From: Isochrysis galbana
Taxonomy: Eukaryota > Haptophyta > Isochrysidales > Isochrysidaceae
NCBI GenBank assembly: GCA_018136815.1
Contig: CM030936.1
Location: forward strand, 640,831 to 704,830
Reading direction: 5' to 3'
Length of the DNA stretch: 64,000 nt
Shown piece after piece: positions 32,300 to 43,341 of the stretch; position 1 is the stretch's first letter, and every line of letters begins with the position of its first letter. The translations under genes were made by a program, and so were the position numbers. The notes beneath the pieces are model-generated. The model saw nothing but the letters and a program-made list of their open reading frames with translations. It did no database searches and was not told where the DNA came from.

Positions 32300-34243
32300 A
32301 TGTGGCGCCACCCTTGGCCACTAGCCGAGCGGCAGCTCGCCAGCCTCTCCTCCGTGCGCACGCCTGCAGAGCGGCGGTGGGCAGAGTGGATCACATCGAC
32401 AGTCGACGAGCTGGCGCAGAAGCGGTTGCTCCGCTCACTCCGCCCGGTGCAGCCTGTGCCCGGAAGTCCGCAACGCGCCCGCCTGTTTCCACAGGCGGCG
32501 GCAGAACCGGCGAGCAATGAACTTATCGTCTTTGCGGCGAATGACTATTTGGGGCTGAGCGGGCACCCCAGGGTCCGCGAGGCGGCCGCTGCCGCTGCAG
32601 TAGCACACGGCTGCGGCCCACGCTCTTCAGCGCTAGTCTGCGGGTATACCGATTTACATAAGCAGCTCGAGGCATCGCTCGCCACTCTCAAGCAGACTGA
32701 GGAGGCGTTCCTTCTGCCGTCGGGCTTCGCCGCCAACACGGCTGTGCTTGGGGCCTTGGCTTCGTCTCCATCTTGTGCCATTTTCTCGGACGCTCTCAAT
32801 CATGCATCCATAGTCGACGGTGCTAGGTTAGCCGCCAAGGGTGGAGGTATGCGCTGCGCATGCTGCCCTCTGCAGCATTCACGCAGGCCCAGGCTTTCAT
32901 TGAGATAATGACCGGCTTCACCCTGAGCCTTTGTAAGTCACAACAAGTCCGCAACGTCTGGTGCATCTCGTCTCTCATTTCTCGCCCTGTGCCAAGGTGC
33001 TGCTCTGCACGTATATCAACACAATGACATGAATCACCTTGAACGGCTGCTAACGGCATCGTCGGCGCCCCGAAAACTCATCGTCTCGGATTCGCTCTTC
33101 TCTATGGACGGCGACGAAGCTAAGCTGCGCGAGCTCGTTACACTGAAAGAGAGGCATGGGGCGCTGCTGGTGAGCTCATTGCAATCGCTTGCCTCATTGC
33201 GCAAGGAGGAAAAGATTCTGTGCGTTGAGGCCATCAGTCTTCGTATGATGGACGCATGAAAGATAATGCCAGTCGCGATGCCCACGTGCCAATGTCTGAT
33301 ATTGTTTTGGTGGTGCTGTGCAGATGCTTGATGAGGCGCATGCCACCTTGGTGTACGGCCACAATGGCGGTGGACTTGCAGAGGCCCGAGGTCTTGCAGA
33401 TCATGTGGACATCCATACCGGAAATCTCTCGAAAGCATTTGGTGCTCATGGAGGTGAGCAAGTCTCATGGAGAGGGACGCACGCAGAATTGGAGTACACT
33501 GCCCATCGATGCTCCATGGCCGAAAGCCATGCCAACAAAGCGCTTTGGCTGAAGCGGCACAATCACCACGGTGTCATATGCCCTCATATTCGAGCTGCCC
33601 AACTCTCCCTTGCCAAATGTGCGTCGAGGAATCTCCGATTGTAATGCCTCTGCCCGAACGTCTCTCAGGGTTTGTTGGCTGTTCTGCTCGACTAAAGAGC
33701 CTGCTCGTTTCGCGTGGTCGGCCGGGAATTTACTCGACTGCGCTGCCTGCGCCTGCCGCCGCCGCAGCAATCGCAGCTCTTGAGGTCGCAACTCCAAGGC
33801 TGAGGGCGACCTTGCGGCGAAATGTGTTCGTCTTCCGAGCTGCCATCGGAATAGACCATGGCGACGACACCCAGTCGCAGAGGCGGCCACCTCACTTGCA
33901 AATCAAGCAAGAAGGTTGGTTCGGCATGAAAGGCGACCCGATGGAATGTGCTCCCGTATCCTACCCGAATCACGTGACCAAAGCTGAGACTCGCCCGTTC
34001 GACGCCGATACATGCTCGCCGATTGTGCCAATTTTGGTCGGCAGTGAACATGCAGCGCTCGCTGCGTCGGAAAGGCTTGAACACATGGGATACCTTGTCC
34101 CGGCCATCCGTCCGCCAACAGTTCCTGCGGGCACCGCCAGGCTCCGTGTCGCTCTCTCGGCAGCACATACAGTTGATGAGATTGAGGGCTTCGCAAGAGC
34201 CTTGAGACAGACGGGTGTGCTCTCGCCCGAGTGTGGTCTTTAG
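32300..34243 (+). CDS. AONS-family aminotransferase, 8-amino-7-oxononanoate synthase-like
   Basis: Four exons (32300-32846, 32997-33169, 33324-33453, 33669-34243) join in frame to 474 residues. The protein belongs to the PLP-dependent alpha-oxoamine synthases. Exon 1 has [48 protein letters not shown] and [17 protein letters not shown]. Exon 2 begins [17 protein letters not shown] and has [14 protein letters not shown]. Exon 3 starts [15 protein letters not shown] and ends [15 protein letters not shown], with the Schiff-base Lys in LSKAFG. Exon 4 gives GFVGC and [14 protein letters not shown]. BioF condenses pimeloyl-thioester with alanine in biotin synthesis. KBL and other AONS members share these motifs, so bioF is the best but not certain reading. 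The length matches plant enzymes, and the introns use GT donors and CAG/AAG acceptors. Confidence 0.9.
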
Positions 34244-36068
34244 GAGATCCAGCAGCACCTAGTGCTACTTTTGCACAATCTACGCGTGCCAGTTCTTTAG
34301 CCATTCCTATTTGTGCATCTTGTGCAAACTTAAGAAAGATGTTTTTGCGCCGCCCATGGCAGCACGCCTTGCGCGCGCAGCGCTGGCCGGCACGCCTCAG
34401 TAGCTAGTAGTAGTGCTCACCCGCTCGATGACGGGGAGCGCTGATCCTCTCCCTTAGGGGTCATGCCCAGTTTATGCCGCTTTCGCTCAATCATCGCCTC
34501 AAGCGCTCGGCTCGTGCACTCAAAGATTAATTTTTACTGGTATTAAGTTTTTAGCAGGTGCTTTAGGTTTTAGGGGTCGCGGTGCGACAAAGGGATGGGG
34601 CTAACACTCACTCAGGACAGGACTCCCTGCCGCGGCAAGCGCAATCACCCTTACCCCTCCTTATACAACCCGGCTCTCCACTAGTCACTAGCTGGTGCAC
34701 CGGTGCACCCCTCCCTCGGGCGGCTTGTGCCTTCATCCGGTACCCGCCCTCCGCCCGGGGGGCGGGGGGTGTCGCATCAGCGATTGACCTTTTTGTTTTA
34801 GAAGTTGTCTGCATTTCTATGTCCAATCCTTGTAGGCTAGTCACTAGTCACCGTCGCATCATCCTACATTCGCCCTCGCCTCCTTTGCCCCTCGCCCGCG
34901 TTCCTTTGCTGATGGGCTTCGGCCCGTCAGCGTCTCCGAAGTCTTCCCCTCCGCCGCGCTTGCCTCCCTCCTCATTGCCCTCAGGCGCAAGCCCGCCTTC
35001 CTCTGCTGACGGGCTTCCGCCCGTCAGTGTCTCCGAAGTTGTCCCCTCCGCCGCAGGCATTTGCTCGCGAGCCCCCTCCAGCCCGCTTAGTCCACTGCGT
35101 GGGGCAACACACACGAGATGTCGTAGAGGCAATATTGCTTGCGCCTCTGCTAGCATGGGCAGCGCGCACGGTAACGATTACACAGGGTATGGCCGAACGG
35201 CGGCAGCAGAATTGTGAACGCAAGACACGAGCGCCCAATGGCAGGTGGAAACTCACTAAGAACAACACGGAATATACTAGCCCGGACAAACATCCCGACA
35301 CCTTTCGATGTTGGGCCGATGTGTTCAAACTCTAAGGTGGGCGATGCGAACAGCGAATGAAATAGACACGAGACTGGCCGAGCTCATGGACGGCAACAGT
35401 GGAAGACGAAGATCATGGCAGTGCCGCAGCAATAATAGCGCACTCCCTCGGTGTGGTGCGCCCAACTGAACAAAAAATGCGGCACCGACAAAGAGTGCAT
35501 GCCAGGCGCTTTTCCAGCCGAGGGCGGAACAGCTGGATGTGGCAGACTCATTGAATATGGGATTAGATCATCACTTCCCCGAGCGCTCGATGTGGCCCTA
35601 GAGACCGACGGCCAGCAACAAATGCTGGAAGTGGATTACGCGTCTTGGAAACAATGGGACAAATACATGCGAATCGAGGTTCTGCGAGGGACAAAACCAT
35701 CTAGATGTGGCCAGATGCCAGGAAAGGTGCCAACGCCGACACCATTGAACACGAGGTCTGAATAGTGCGCAAACTAGCACAGAGAAAGAAGAACGCGCTC
35801 GGCCAAGACGGGCATAGCGCAAGTGGACGTCTTAGTGAATTGGAAGCGGATTCACCGCCCATGCAACAAAAGATTAATATGTCGTCCAGCAAAAGGTTGG
35901 TACGCGGGGCATTTGGGCGAGAGGTATTCGACGTACCCAGAGCGGCTATAGCGGGAGGACGACCGTCGAGAAGAGGCATGATCGAGGCCTCGCACCGCCA
36001 ACCTCCAACAGCTAGAGAGGCAGCTGAGAAACCATGCGCAACTCCTCTTTGACAGCTTCGTTAGGGCC
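34244..36068. other. Repeats and degenerate coding-like sequence
   Basis: 34600-34830 matches, inverted, stretches near 16745-16804 and 7085-7145. A unit with GGGCTTCGGCCCGTCAGCGTC (a hairpin) and CCGAAGTCTTCCCCTCCGCC is tandemly duplicated at about 34907 and 34999. From about 35090 to 36060 the sequence has coding-like composition on the plus strand in several short frames (for example WKQWDKYMRIEVLRG) without an intact gene. I cannot name its origin. Confidence 0.4.
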
Positions 36069-37499
36069 TCAGCGTGTTGTCGCAGAGGCCCGGGCCGAGC
36101 GTGAACCTTCTGAAAACAAAAAGTTGAGCTGGCACGCAACGTGCTCAGAGCCGCGCGAAAAGTCGAGCTCTTCAAGCGCCGAGACATAGCTTGATCGGAG
36201 GCGTTCGGCATCACTATTTGGTGCGAGGTTGCGGTTGGCAGGCCCCGGAGCTGCCGCAGCAGGCGGGCGGGAGGGAGGGTCGACGGGACGCATGGGATCA
36301 GAGCACGCCTCGGCGCGCTTCGAGGTGCCCCAGTGGCGCACCGCCAGTGCCGCCTGCTCGTCGCTCCACAGGAAGGAGAGCGAACGGGCGATGGATTCCG
36401 GGTCTGGAGCTTGGCCGGGCAAGTGGGGGCAGCGCGGCAGTGGAGGCGCCATCGGCTTGAGGGGCTGCTGCCTCGGTCCGGCATGGCGGAGCGCCTCGAG
36501 CCCCATCGCGAAATCAAGCGGGCTATCAAGCGGGCTGTCAAAAGGGGACGCGTCAAACATGGATGGGTCGAATGTGTCAACGTCATCAAGGTAACCTGAC
36601 TTTTCAGAGAAGGCGCCGCCCTCGTAGGTCGAGTCAAGCGAGCCAAACGTCGTCGGCGCAGCGGAAAGCTCGCCGCTCGAGCGAGCCGGTCCTGTGATGT
36701 CGCGGTATGGCGCTGCGACGTAGTGCGCCGCAATGTGCTGCTCGTGCCGCATCAGCGTTTGAAGCGGCGAGGGTGGGGGTGGCAGAGCCGGAACCGAGCA
36801 GCCGACACCGTGCGGCAGAGGCGGCATTGGGGAGCGCAGATGGGCCATCGGATGCTGGGGCGGCGCCATGGGCATGTACGAGGTCGGCGCGGCGAGCGAA
36901 ACAACCGCCTGAGAGAGCAGGATCGACTGCTCCAAAGCAGCCTTCGAGAGCTCGAGCATCTCGGATGGGCATGGCGACTGCTGCGGACGGGTAGGCGGCA
37001 GCGGCGCGGTTGCTGCTGCCACTGGCTGAGAGGCCTGGGCCGAGCTGGACTCCCACGACTGCGATAGAAGGGGCTTGGGCAGAGCGAGGGGGGGCGGAAG
37101 AAAATCGCCGTGCGGCGTGGGGCGGAGCACAGGCGTGCGCGGCGGCTCGAGCCGATTTGCTCCGGCACGTGTTGCAGTGCGCTTCTGCGAGGCGGCGGGC
37201 GCGCCAGTGGCGCCGGCCTTTGCGCGGCGCCCGGCCTTAGATTCGGTTCCAGCACGCCCCCGCCGCTTGTTCGGCTTGACGCGCATCTCGTCCTCGCCGT
37301 GCGCGAACTGACATTTGTGCCCGTACGGGCAGGAGCCCCTGGCGAGCCAGTTTTGGCACATGACGGTCTTGTAGCGTAGTGGATCCTTGACAACGTTGGC
37401 GTCGGCGTCGGCGTGCTCGAGGGGCGCGAGGATGGGACCTGCGTGGCGCGCGATGCTCAGCGACTGCGCACTCAACGGCGCGGCAGTCTGGACGTCCAT
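36069..37499 (-). CDS. CCCH-type zinc-finger protein
   Basis: Intronless ORF of 476 residues from the ATG at 37499. Residues about 40-70 read RYKTVMCQNWLARGSCPYGH then KCQFAHGEDEMR, a single C-x8-C-x5-C-x3-H finger of the tristetraprolin/Nup475 type, followed by a basic patch (KPNKRRGRAG). Such fingers bind AU-rich RNA and control mRNA turnover or translation. The rest is Ala/Pro/Ser-rich and probably disordered, with two similar short amphipathic motifs (IARSLSFLWSDEQAA and VACQLNFLFSEGS) near the C-terminus that may bind a common partner. The family often has two fingers; only one is present here. The nuclear or cytoplasmic role is inferred. Confidence 0.85.
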   Translation of the reverse strand: MDVQTAAPLSAQSLSIARHAGPILAPLEHADADANVVKDPLRYKTVMCQNWLARGSCPYGHKCQFAHGEDEMRVKPNKRRGRAGTESKAGRRAKAGATGAPAASQKRTATRAGANRLEPPRTPVLRPTPHGDFLPPPLALPKPLLSQSWESSSAQASQPVAAATAPLPPTRPQQSPCPSEMLELSKAALEQSILLSQAVVSLAAPTSYMPMAPPQHPMAHLRSPMPPLPHGVGCSVPALPPPPSPLQTLMRHEQHIAAHYVAAPYRDITGPARSSGELSAAPTTFGSLDSTYEGGAFSEKSGYLDDVDTFDPSMFDASPFDSPLDSPLDFAMGLEALRHAGPRQQPLKPMAPPLPRCPHLPGQAPDPESIARSLSFLWSDEQAALAVRHWGTSKRAEACSDPMRPVDPPSRPPAAAAPGPANRNLAPNSDAERLRSSYVSALEELDFSRGSEHVACQLNFLFSEGSRSARASATTR

Positions 37500-38205
37500 G
37501 GCAAACGAGGAGGAGAGCAGAGGGAGAGAGGAGCTGGAGGGGAGAGGGGACGGAGAGCAGGCGAGAGGAGATGGGCACCCCTCTCACCGCCGAGGGGGAG
37601 AGGAGGGGGGGGGGTGGCTTCTTTCTTTCTTTCCATGATGGGGGGTCATCTAGAGGAAGAAGTGCGGGGAGGGGGGCGAAGGGGGGCGTCTGGACGGGGG
37701 GGGGGGAGGGGCCCCTCTCCCGCTCCCTCCCCCCCCCCCCCCCCCCCCCCCTGCGAGGCCTCGCGCCACGCCCCCCCCCCCCCCCTCCCCCCCCCCCCCC
37801 CCCACCTTTCTCTCCCCCCCCTCCCTCTCCCCTCCCCTCTCTCTGCTCATCTCTCTGCTCATCTCTCTCTCTCTCTCTCTCTCTCCCTCACCCGTGTGCT
37901 CCCCTCCCCTCCGGCGAAGGCTCTCCCACAACTCTCTAACGTACGAGGGCGCCCGTTTCTACGTGAGAGAGAGAGGCGAGGGAGCGGCGGCGGAGGGGGT
38001 GGGTGGGCGGCGGCGGGGGGGGAGGGGCTTCTTCAGTTTGGGGCGCGACTCCGTCAATCCCATCAGCCTGCCGAAGCTTCGTCGATGAGGGAGGGAGGGC
38101 CGCCCTCCGCCCCCCCCCGCGCGCGAACCCGAGCACGCCCCATCACAGGGGCCGCGGGGGGGGAGCACCGCCCCACCACGCTCACGTTTTCGAACCTTCG
38201 GCGGG

Positions 38206-38245
<40 letters not shown>

Positions 38246-39060
38246 CTCCTCCGGACAGACGGCAAGAGCTGAGCAAACGTTGGGAGAGTCCGTCTTTATT
38301 AACCGTTGGGAGGGGGCGATCCGCGATGGGGAGGGAAGGGAGGAGTTGTGTGCCCTTTGCTTTCTGGACGACGATTCGGAGAGAGAGGTGGGCCGCCATC
38401 TGGGGGGGAGGAGGGGGGGCGGGGGCGCGGGGGGGGGGGGAGCACTTTCAACTGCCGCGAGCGCCCGTCGCTCGCCTTCTCTGGGATTTCATCCGTTGCT
38501 CTGCGCAGAGAGAGAGAGAGAGAGAGAGGGAGAGAGGGAGAGAGAGGGAGAGAGAGGGAGAGAGAGGGAGAGAGAGAGAGAGGGAGAGAGAGAGAGGGAG
38601 AGAGGCTAAACCCTCTGGCCGTGGCTTCTTCCTTCCTTCCCTGCGTCCCCTCCCGAGTCCCGAGAGGTTACGTGAGTGTGAGTGTTGGCAGTGAATAGAA
38701 GGGTGTGTCGAGCCGGTCGGGGGGGGGGATCTGGGCAGCGATGGGGCATCAGTGCTGAGATCAGCCTTTCAGATCAGTATCAGTTCACCTCGAGCGCATA
38801 ACTGATATCAGTTGTCAGTTGTCAGCGGCTTGGAGCGGGGAGAAAACAAAACACGCAGCCCCCTTTACTTTCTACGTCGAAAAAACAAAAAGGGGTGCGT
38901 AACCATCAAGGCTTGTAATAGTTATGGCCCGCCCGGCGCCCGGCCTAAGGGCGAGGAAAATTTTTCGGGAGATAAGGCCTTATGTTCGAAATTTGTCCTG
39001 AAAGTAAGGCCTTACTTAACGTAAGGCCAACGTAAGGCCTTACTTTAACACTTTAACCGC
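37500..39060. repeat. Long low-complexity tract
   Basis: A microsatellite-dense stretch: C runs at about 37728-37805, (CT)n at 37860-37885 and 38207-38242, G runs at 38400-38445 and (GA)n at about 38505-38610. From about 38950 to 39050 the palindrome GTAAGGCCTTAC recurs. Long open frames on both strands reflect the repeats, so no gene is called. Confidence 0.6.
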
Positions 39061-41199
39061 TTACCTCTCAGCTTGCATAAGGAATACGGCCATTTACCAA
39101 GCGCTTATTTCCGGGGGATACCGCCCCGCCCCCCCCCCGCCCCCCCCCCGCCTCCCCCCCCCGCCCCCCCGCGCCCCCCCCGCGCCCCCCGCCCCCTTGT
39201 CGGAGCGAAGCTCGTTTCCTCTTTGGAAACGAGTCGCGAGGGCGCACCGGCGGCTAGCGCGGCGCACGGTTCGTCCGGGGAGCCCGGAACGGGTTCATCG
39301 GGAGAACGGGGAGGGCAAATGACGGGCATATGTGAAATGGACGGGAGAGTGGCACGGAACGCGAATCGGAGGGACGGAGGATGTAAGAAAGGGCGCGGCG
39401 AGCAGATACCGCTTACTTGGGACTCGTAGGGACTCGTAGACTCGAAAGGATGACTCGGAAGACTCGGGGCTTGGGGTACTCAGGGGGCTGCAGGTCACCA
39501 ACAGGCGATATAGTGGGCACAAACACACAAATCAACACTCTGCAATCAAACTCAAACATTCACATGACGAATTGGAAAGGTGCGGGACTTCTACCGTCCC
39601 CGCTCTGACACTTGTTTGTGACTTCCAATAACCCCCCCCTCCTCTGCGCCAAAGGCGCGGGACTTCTACCGTCCCCATTGTGACTGCCCCCCCCCCCCCT
39701 AGGGAATACTTCACTGGGCTTTTCACATGCGCCTCCTATGAAAAGGTCACACTGCTTGTGAAGAGATTGGGCCCCCTCACGGTATGATTATTCTCGACCC
39801 CTTCCCCCCGCCGAGTCCCCCCCCCCAGCCGCCGAGTCCCCCCCCCCCAGCCGCCGAGTCCCCCGCCCCCGCCGAGCTCCCCCAACCCCTCGCCTCCCCC
39901 CTCCCACTCCCCAGCCGCCGAGCCGTCCCCCAGCCGCCCAGCGCCCCAGCTCCTCTATCCGCCGAGCGCCCCAGCCCCCTCCTTCGCCTCGTTCTCCCTG
40001 GCAAGAGAGCAAGGTCCTCGCATGACACCGCCATTTGTACGCGCATGCGCACGAGAGGGCGACGATGTGCAAGCCGTCGAGCTCCTGCTCGGACAGGGTC
40101 ACGCGGGAGGCCTCGAGGATCAAACACACGGGTCGAGCTTGCGCGCGTGGTTGCACGCGGTGAGCGCGTGCGCACCACACCTCTGCTGACACGGGACGCG
40201 TGGACTCAGGCGGCTCGGACGGGAAGCTTCGTGATCTCCAACTACTCCTACGCGTTCAAGTTGCAGATCGAGGTCGAGCTAACGCGCGTGATAGCGCGAG
40301 AGGGGTCGATTGAAGCGGGCAGAGTCGTCGGTGTCTCGGATCCGATGGTTTCTGCGAACAGGAGGCCGTCGAGGGGTTCGACCCTCCGAAGCAATGGGAC
40401 GGTAGGCCCTTGTGCATGTAGGGTGATCCCCACGTCACACAGTTTCTGCCAACTTCACAGCGTCTTTCCAAGGCAGCGACGAGAACGAGAGCGACGGATG
40501 ACGACTGACGACAGGACGTCGGATAACGATGCAGAAAACAACAGGATGCACCGACTCACGAGAGAACTTATACCGTCCACATGGGGGGCATTCGCCAAAA
40601 AAACAACCAAACCTGAGGTTGCACCCTCTGAAAACCAAAAACCAACGGGACCAAGGGCTTTCATGCAACTTGCATCAAGGGGAAAGATAACCCAAAACCA
40701 AAGCAGCGACGGATGACGACTGACGACAGGACGTCGGATAACGATGCAGAAAACAACAGGATGCACCGACTCACGAACGCACTAGAATCATTCACCCAAA
40801 CCAAGCAAAACATGAAATAACCGAGACCCCACATCGCCGGTAACTCAAACACGTCGCGAGAGACGGAGAGAGAGAGCGAGAGAGAGAGAGAGAGAATCCA
40901 AAGCGATGGTCGGAGCGTGTCTTCGCTTTGGATTTTCCCACCAAGGCGGAAAGTCGAAGAGGAACGTTATGTCGCGCAACCGCGGCGATCACATTGGATA
41001 CAGATCGCAGCGAGGTATCCTTGCAATCGAAGAAATCTTGCTGTTGAGCGTGGACCTTCTAGACGTTTCTATCGAGCAACCCCGAGTAGCAACCAAGGGA
41101 GGAGAAAACCAAAAACCAACGGGACCAAGCAAGGGCTTTCATGCAACTTGCATCAAGGGGAAAGATAACCCAAAACCAAAGCAGCGAATCTAAATCAAT
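39061..41199. repeat. Dispersed repeats with nested duplications
   Basis: 39115-39190 is C-rich; 39195-39480 is a copy of the repeat at 14510-14790. A unit GCGGGACTTCTACCGTCCCC is found at about 39582 and 39658. A 71-base block starting GCGACGGATGACGACTGACG occurs at about 40491 and 40706, and an 80-base block starting GAAAACCAAAAACCAACGGG at about 40630 and 41104. A plus frame at 39784-40716 is open but its Pro-rich half follows C tracts, so I call no gene. Confidence 0.5.
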
Positions 41200-42956
41200 C
41201 TCCAAGGGGAGATGGCAAACCAAGGACCAAGGAGCGCAAACTCAAACTCACGCCCCTAAAGACCAGTAGAGAAGGAATACTCTCGCAACCCGTGTGGGGA
41301 AGCCCGACACACCCAGGCCCCAAGCTAAACCCCACGTGGACGAAGTTATGGAACAAGTTAGAGTGCAACGCCGTGCATAATGTATTCAGAGACTACGACG
41401 CATCAACGCCCTATAGCAAAGAGGAGTGCTCACAATACCTCAAAAACAATGATACATACATACACTTTCAGGGAGAATATATCCCGAGAGACAAATTCTT
41501 AGGGACATGGGACACAGTAGTGAACCACGCCGTGGAGATGTTAGCGGCGCTAACAAACCCAACGGAAAGAGAAACCACGACACCCCAAAGAGAGATCGAG
41601 GAGCACAAAGACCCCAAAGAAAACCACACGAGAATACACATAAGCCGAGACGGCAACTACTTTGTCGAATCCAAAGGCATATGGCACGAAGCAGAGCTTT
41701 CATACCTGGGTACACCCATAATAGGCGAAAGGCTAACCAACGCCCCCGCACATTTGGACCCCTCCCCACCGGCAAAATGGGGGGAAGGATACAAATCCAA
41801 CAAGAGGCTCGAATACCCCCTGGCGGACGAGTATACACTTGACGGGAGCACGCCACTGGACGAAATGGGAGTGGATCAGCTAACGCGAGCACTACAACAA
41901 ACAGACGGCAAACGCAGACGCCTAACGGGCCCCGAAAACTGGGCGCAACGTTTGCCGATACCCGAAAACACCTGGGAGCACTTGGCCACACTATACACTT
42001 CCCCGCTGATGACAGCGAGGGACACGCACCTCCACTTCAAACATCTCACCCACCGACGGATAGGCACCTACAACCGCTTCGCAGATAGAGACAAAACGTG
42101 CCGCATGTGCAAGGCGGAATATGAGTCCTCCACTCATCTGGGCGAATGCCCGAGAATAGTCAAAATACTAGAGACGCTCGACAAGCTCGCGCGATTTGTA
42201 CCCAGGAAAGATAGAAGCAGAGAGGAGGTCATCATCGATAACCTTTTCATGCACCCCGGGGGCGAATCACCAAGATCACATACTATACTATACACTCTTG
42301 CATGGAGATACATCATAACAGACTTCTACAGAATACACTACGATGGTATCGAATTCTCGGAAGAATCGGTGCTGATAAGAACATTGGACAGATACACAGC
42401 ACTAAGTAAGGCTCTACTCTTTGCGAACACAACGGACTCGGCTAGGACCGCCCAAGCGGGCATGGGCAGACAGCCGAAAAAAAGGATCGACACGAAAGAT
42501 ATACACCCGATTTTCACATTAGGAACAAAAGGCAACCTAGAACCTAGTCTGGAGATCCAAGCATTAGCCGACTCATTGGGAGTGGCTTACATAATAGCCG
42601 GGGGACCCGAGACGGAACACCTCCAGGACGGACCCCACCGGAGCTAGGCGAACACGCACCACACACGGGGACGCACCGGCGATGGTCACGTGAGGGAAGG
42701 ACGCAACAGCTCGGACTCCACCGGCTAACGGACCACGAAAACACAAACAACAGGCCTGCCCGGAACCCACACTCTGAACCAGGCCCAAGGTAGTGTACCT
42801 GGGCCGAACCCCGGATACCGACGACAAAGGAAAGACGGGGGGAAGGGGAGGGGGTGGAGGAAAGGGAAGAGAAGGGCGATGTCAATAGTGACAGGAGAAT
42901 GTCCTAGTTCAGTAGGTGTGTAGCCCAGAATCTTCAGATTTTTTTTTTTTTTTTTG
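41200..42956 (+). mobile_element. LINE (non-LTR) retrotransposon, 5'-truncated, with 3' oligo(T)
   Basis: The open frame up to 42647 encodes the C-terminal part of a LINE ORF2: HLHFKHLTHRRIGTYNRFAD then KTCRMCKAEYESSTHLGECP, a CCHC zinc-binding domain as found after reverse transcriptase, and AWRYIITDFYRIHYDGIEF. No RT or endonuclease core is present upstream, so it is 5'-truncated; the exact left edge is not clear. A 300-base 3' UTR follows (AGGCCTGCCCGGAACCC, ACCTGGGCC, CCCCGGATACC) and ends TCTTCAGA plus 18 T at 42939-42956. Related 3' ends are at 49.6, 57.7, 21.9 (minus) and 9.2 kb. The T tail on the sense strand is unusual for a LINE. Confidence 0.85.
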
Positions 42957-43341
42957 CTCCACCGGACCGCGGCGGTAAAGGCACGACGCCGCGCCGGATG
43001 CGGTCCAGCATCTCTTCCCCGATATGCTGCTCCCAGTAGAGGAAGCGCTGCCTGTCGATCCCGAACTCCTTGGCCCACTGGGACTTGGTGGTCAATTCCG
43101 AGCGATCGGCGTCGGGGTGGTGCCAGTGGCAAATGGCGCCGAGAGCCCTTTTCTTCGTGTCATCGGCCGGCGAGGCGCGCCTACCGACTGTATATGATAC
43201 TGAGGCACGCGCCCGTCGCGCGGGACGCCCGCCGCGCGCGCCGCCTGGCCCCTCCTCACCTCGAAGGACGCTTTCGTCGGGGTCGAGCCCAGACGCCGAC
43301 GTCACCTCTGGAGACCCGTCGTTCGCGCCGAGCGAAGCCAT
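42957..43341 (-). pseudogene. Hypothetical ORF truncated by the LINE
   Basis: A minus-strand frame starts MASLGANDGSPEVTSASGLD and contains TTKSQWAKEFGIDRQRFLYW and EQHIGEEMLDRIRRGVV, a short helix-turn-helix-like stretch, before running into poly-Lys coded by the LINE T tail at 42956. The last 6-10 residues are therefore foreign, and the original C-terminus is lost or displaced beyond 41200. The ATG at 43341 is a plausible start. I do not recognise the family. It may be a small gene or another element broken by the LINE. Confidence 0.4.

Noticed and set aside
37413-38609. 398-codon open frame on the plus strand
   Set aside because: Translation is Pro/Ser/Glu/Arg runs following C, CT and GA repeats, and it opposes the CCCH gene; no domain is seen.
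40340-40410. tRNA-like T-arm GGGGTTCGACCC
   Set aside because: I could not form an acceptor stem, D-arm or anticodon arm at the right spacing.
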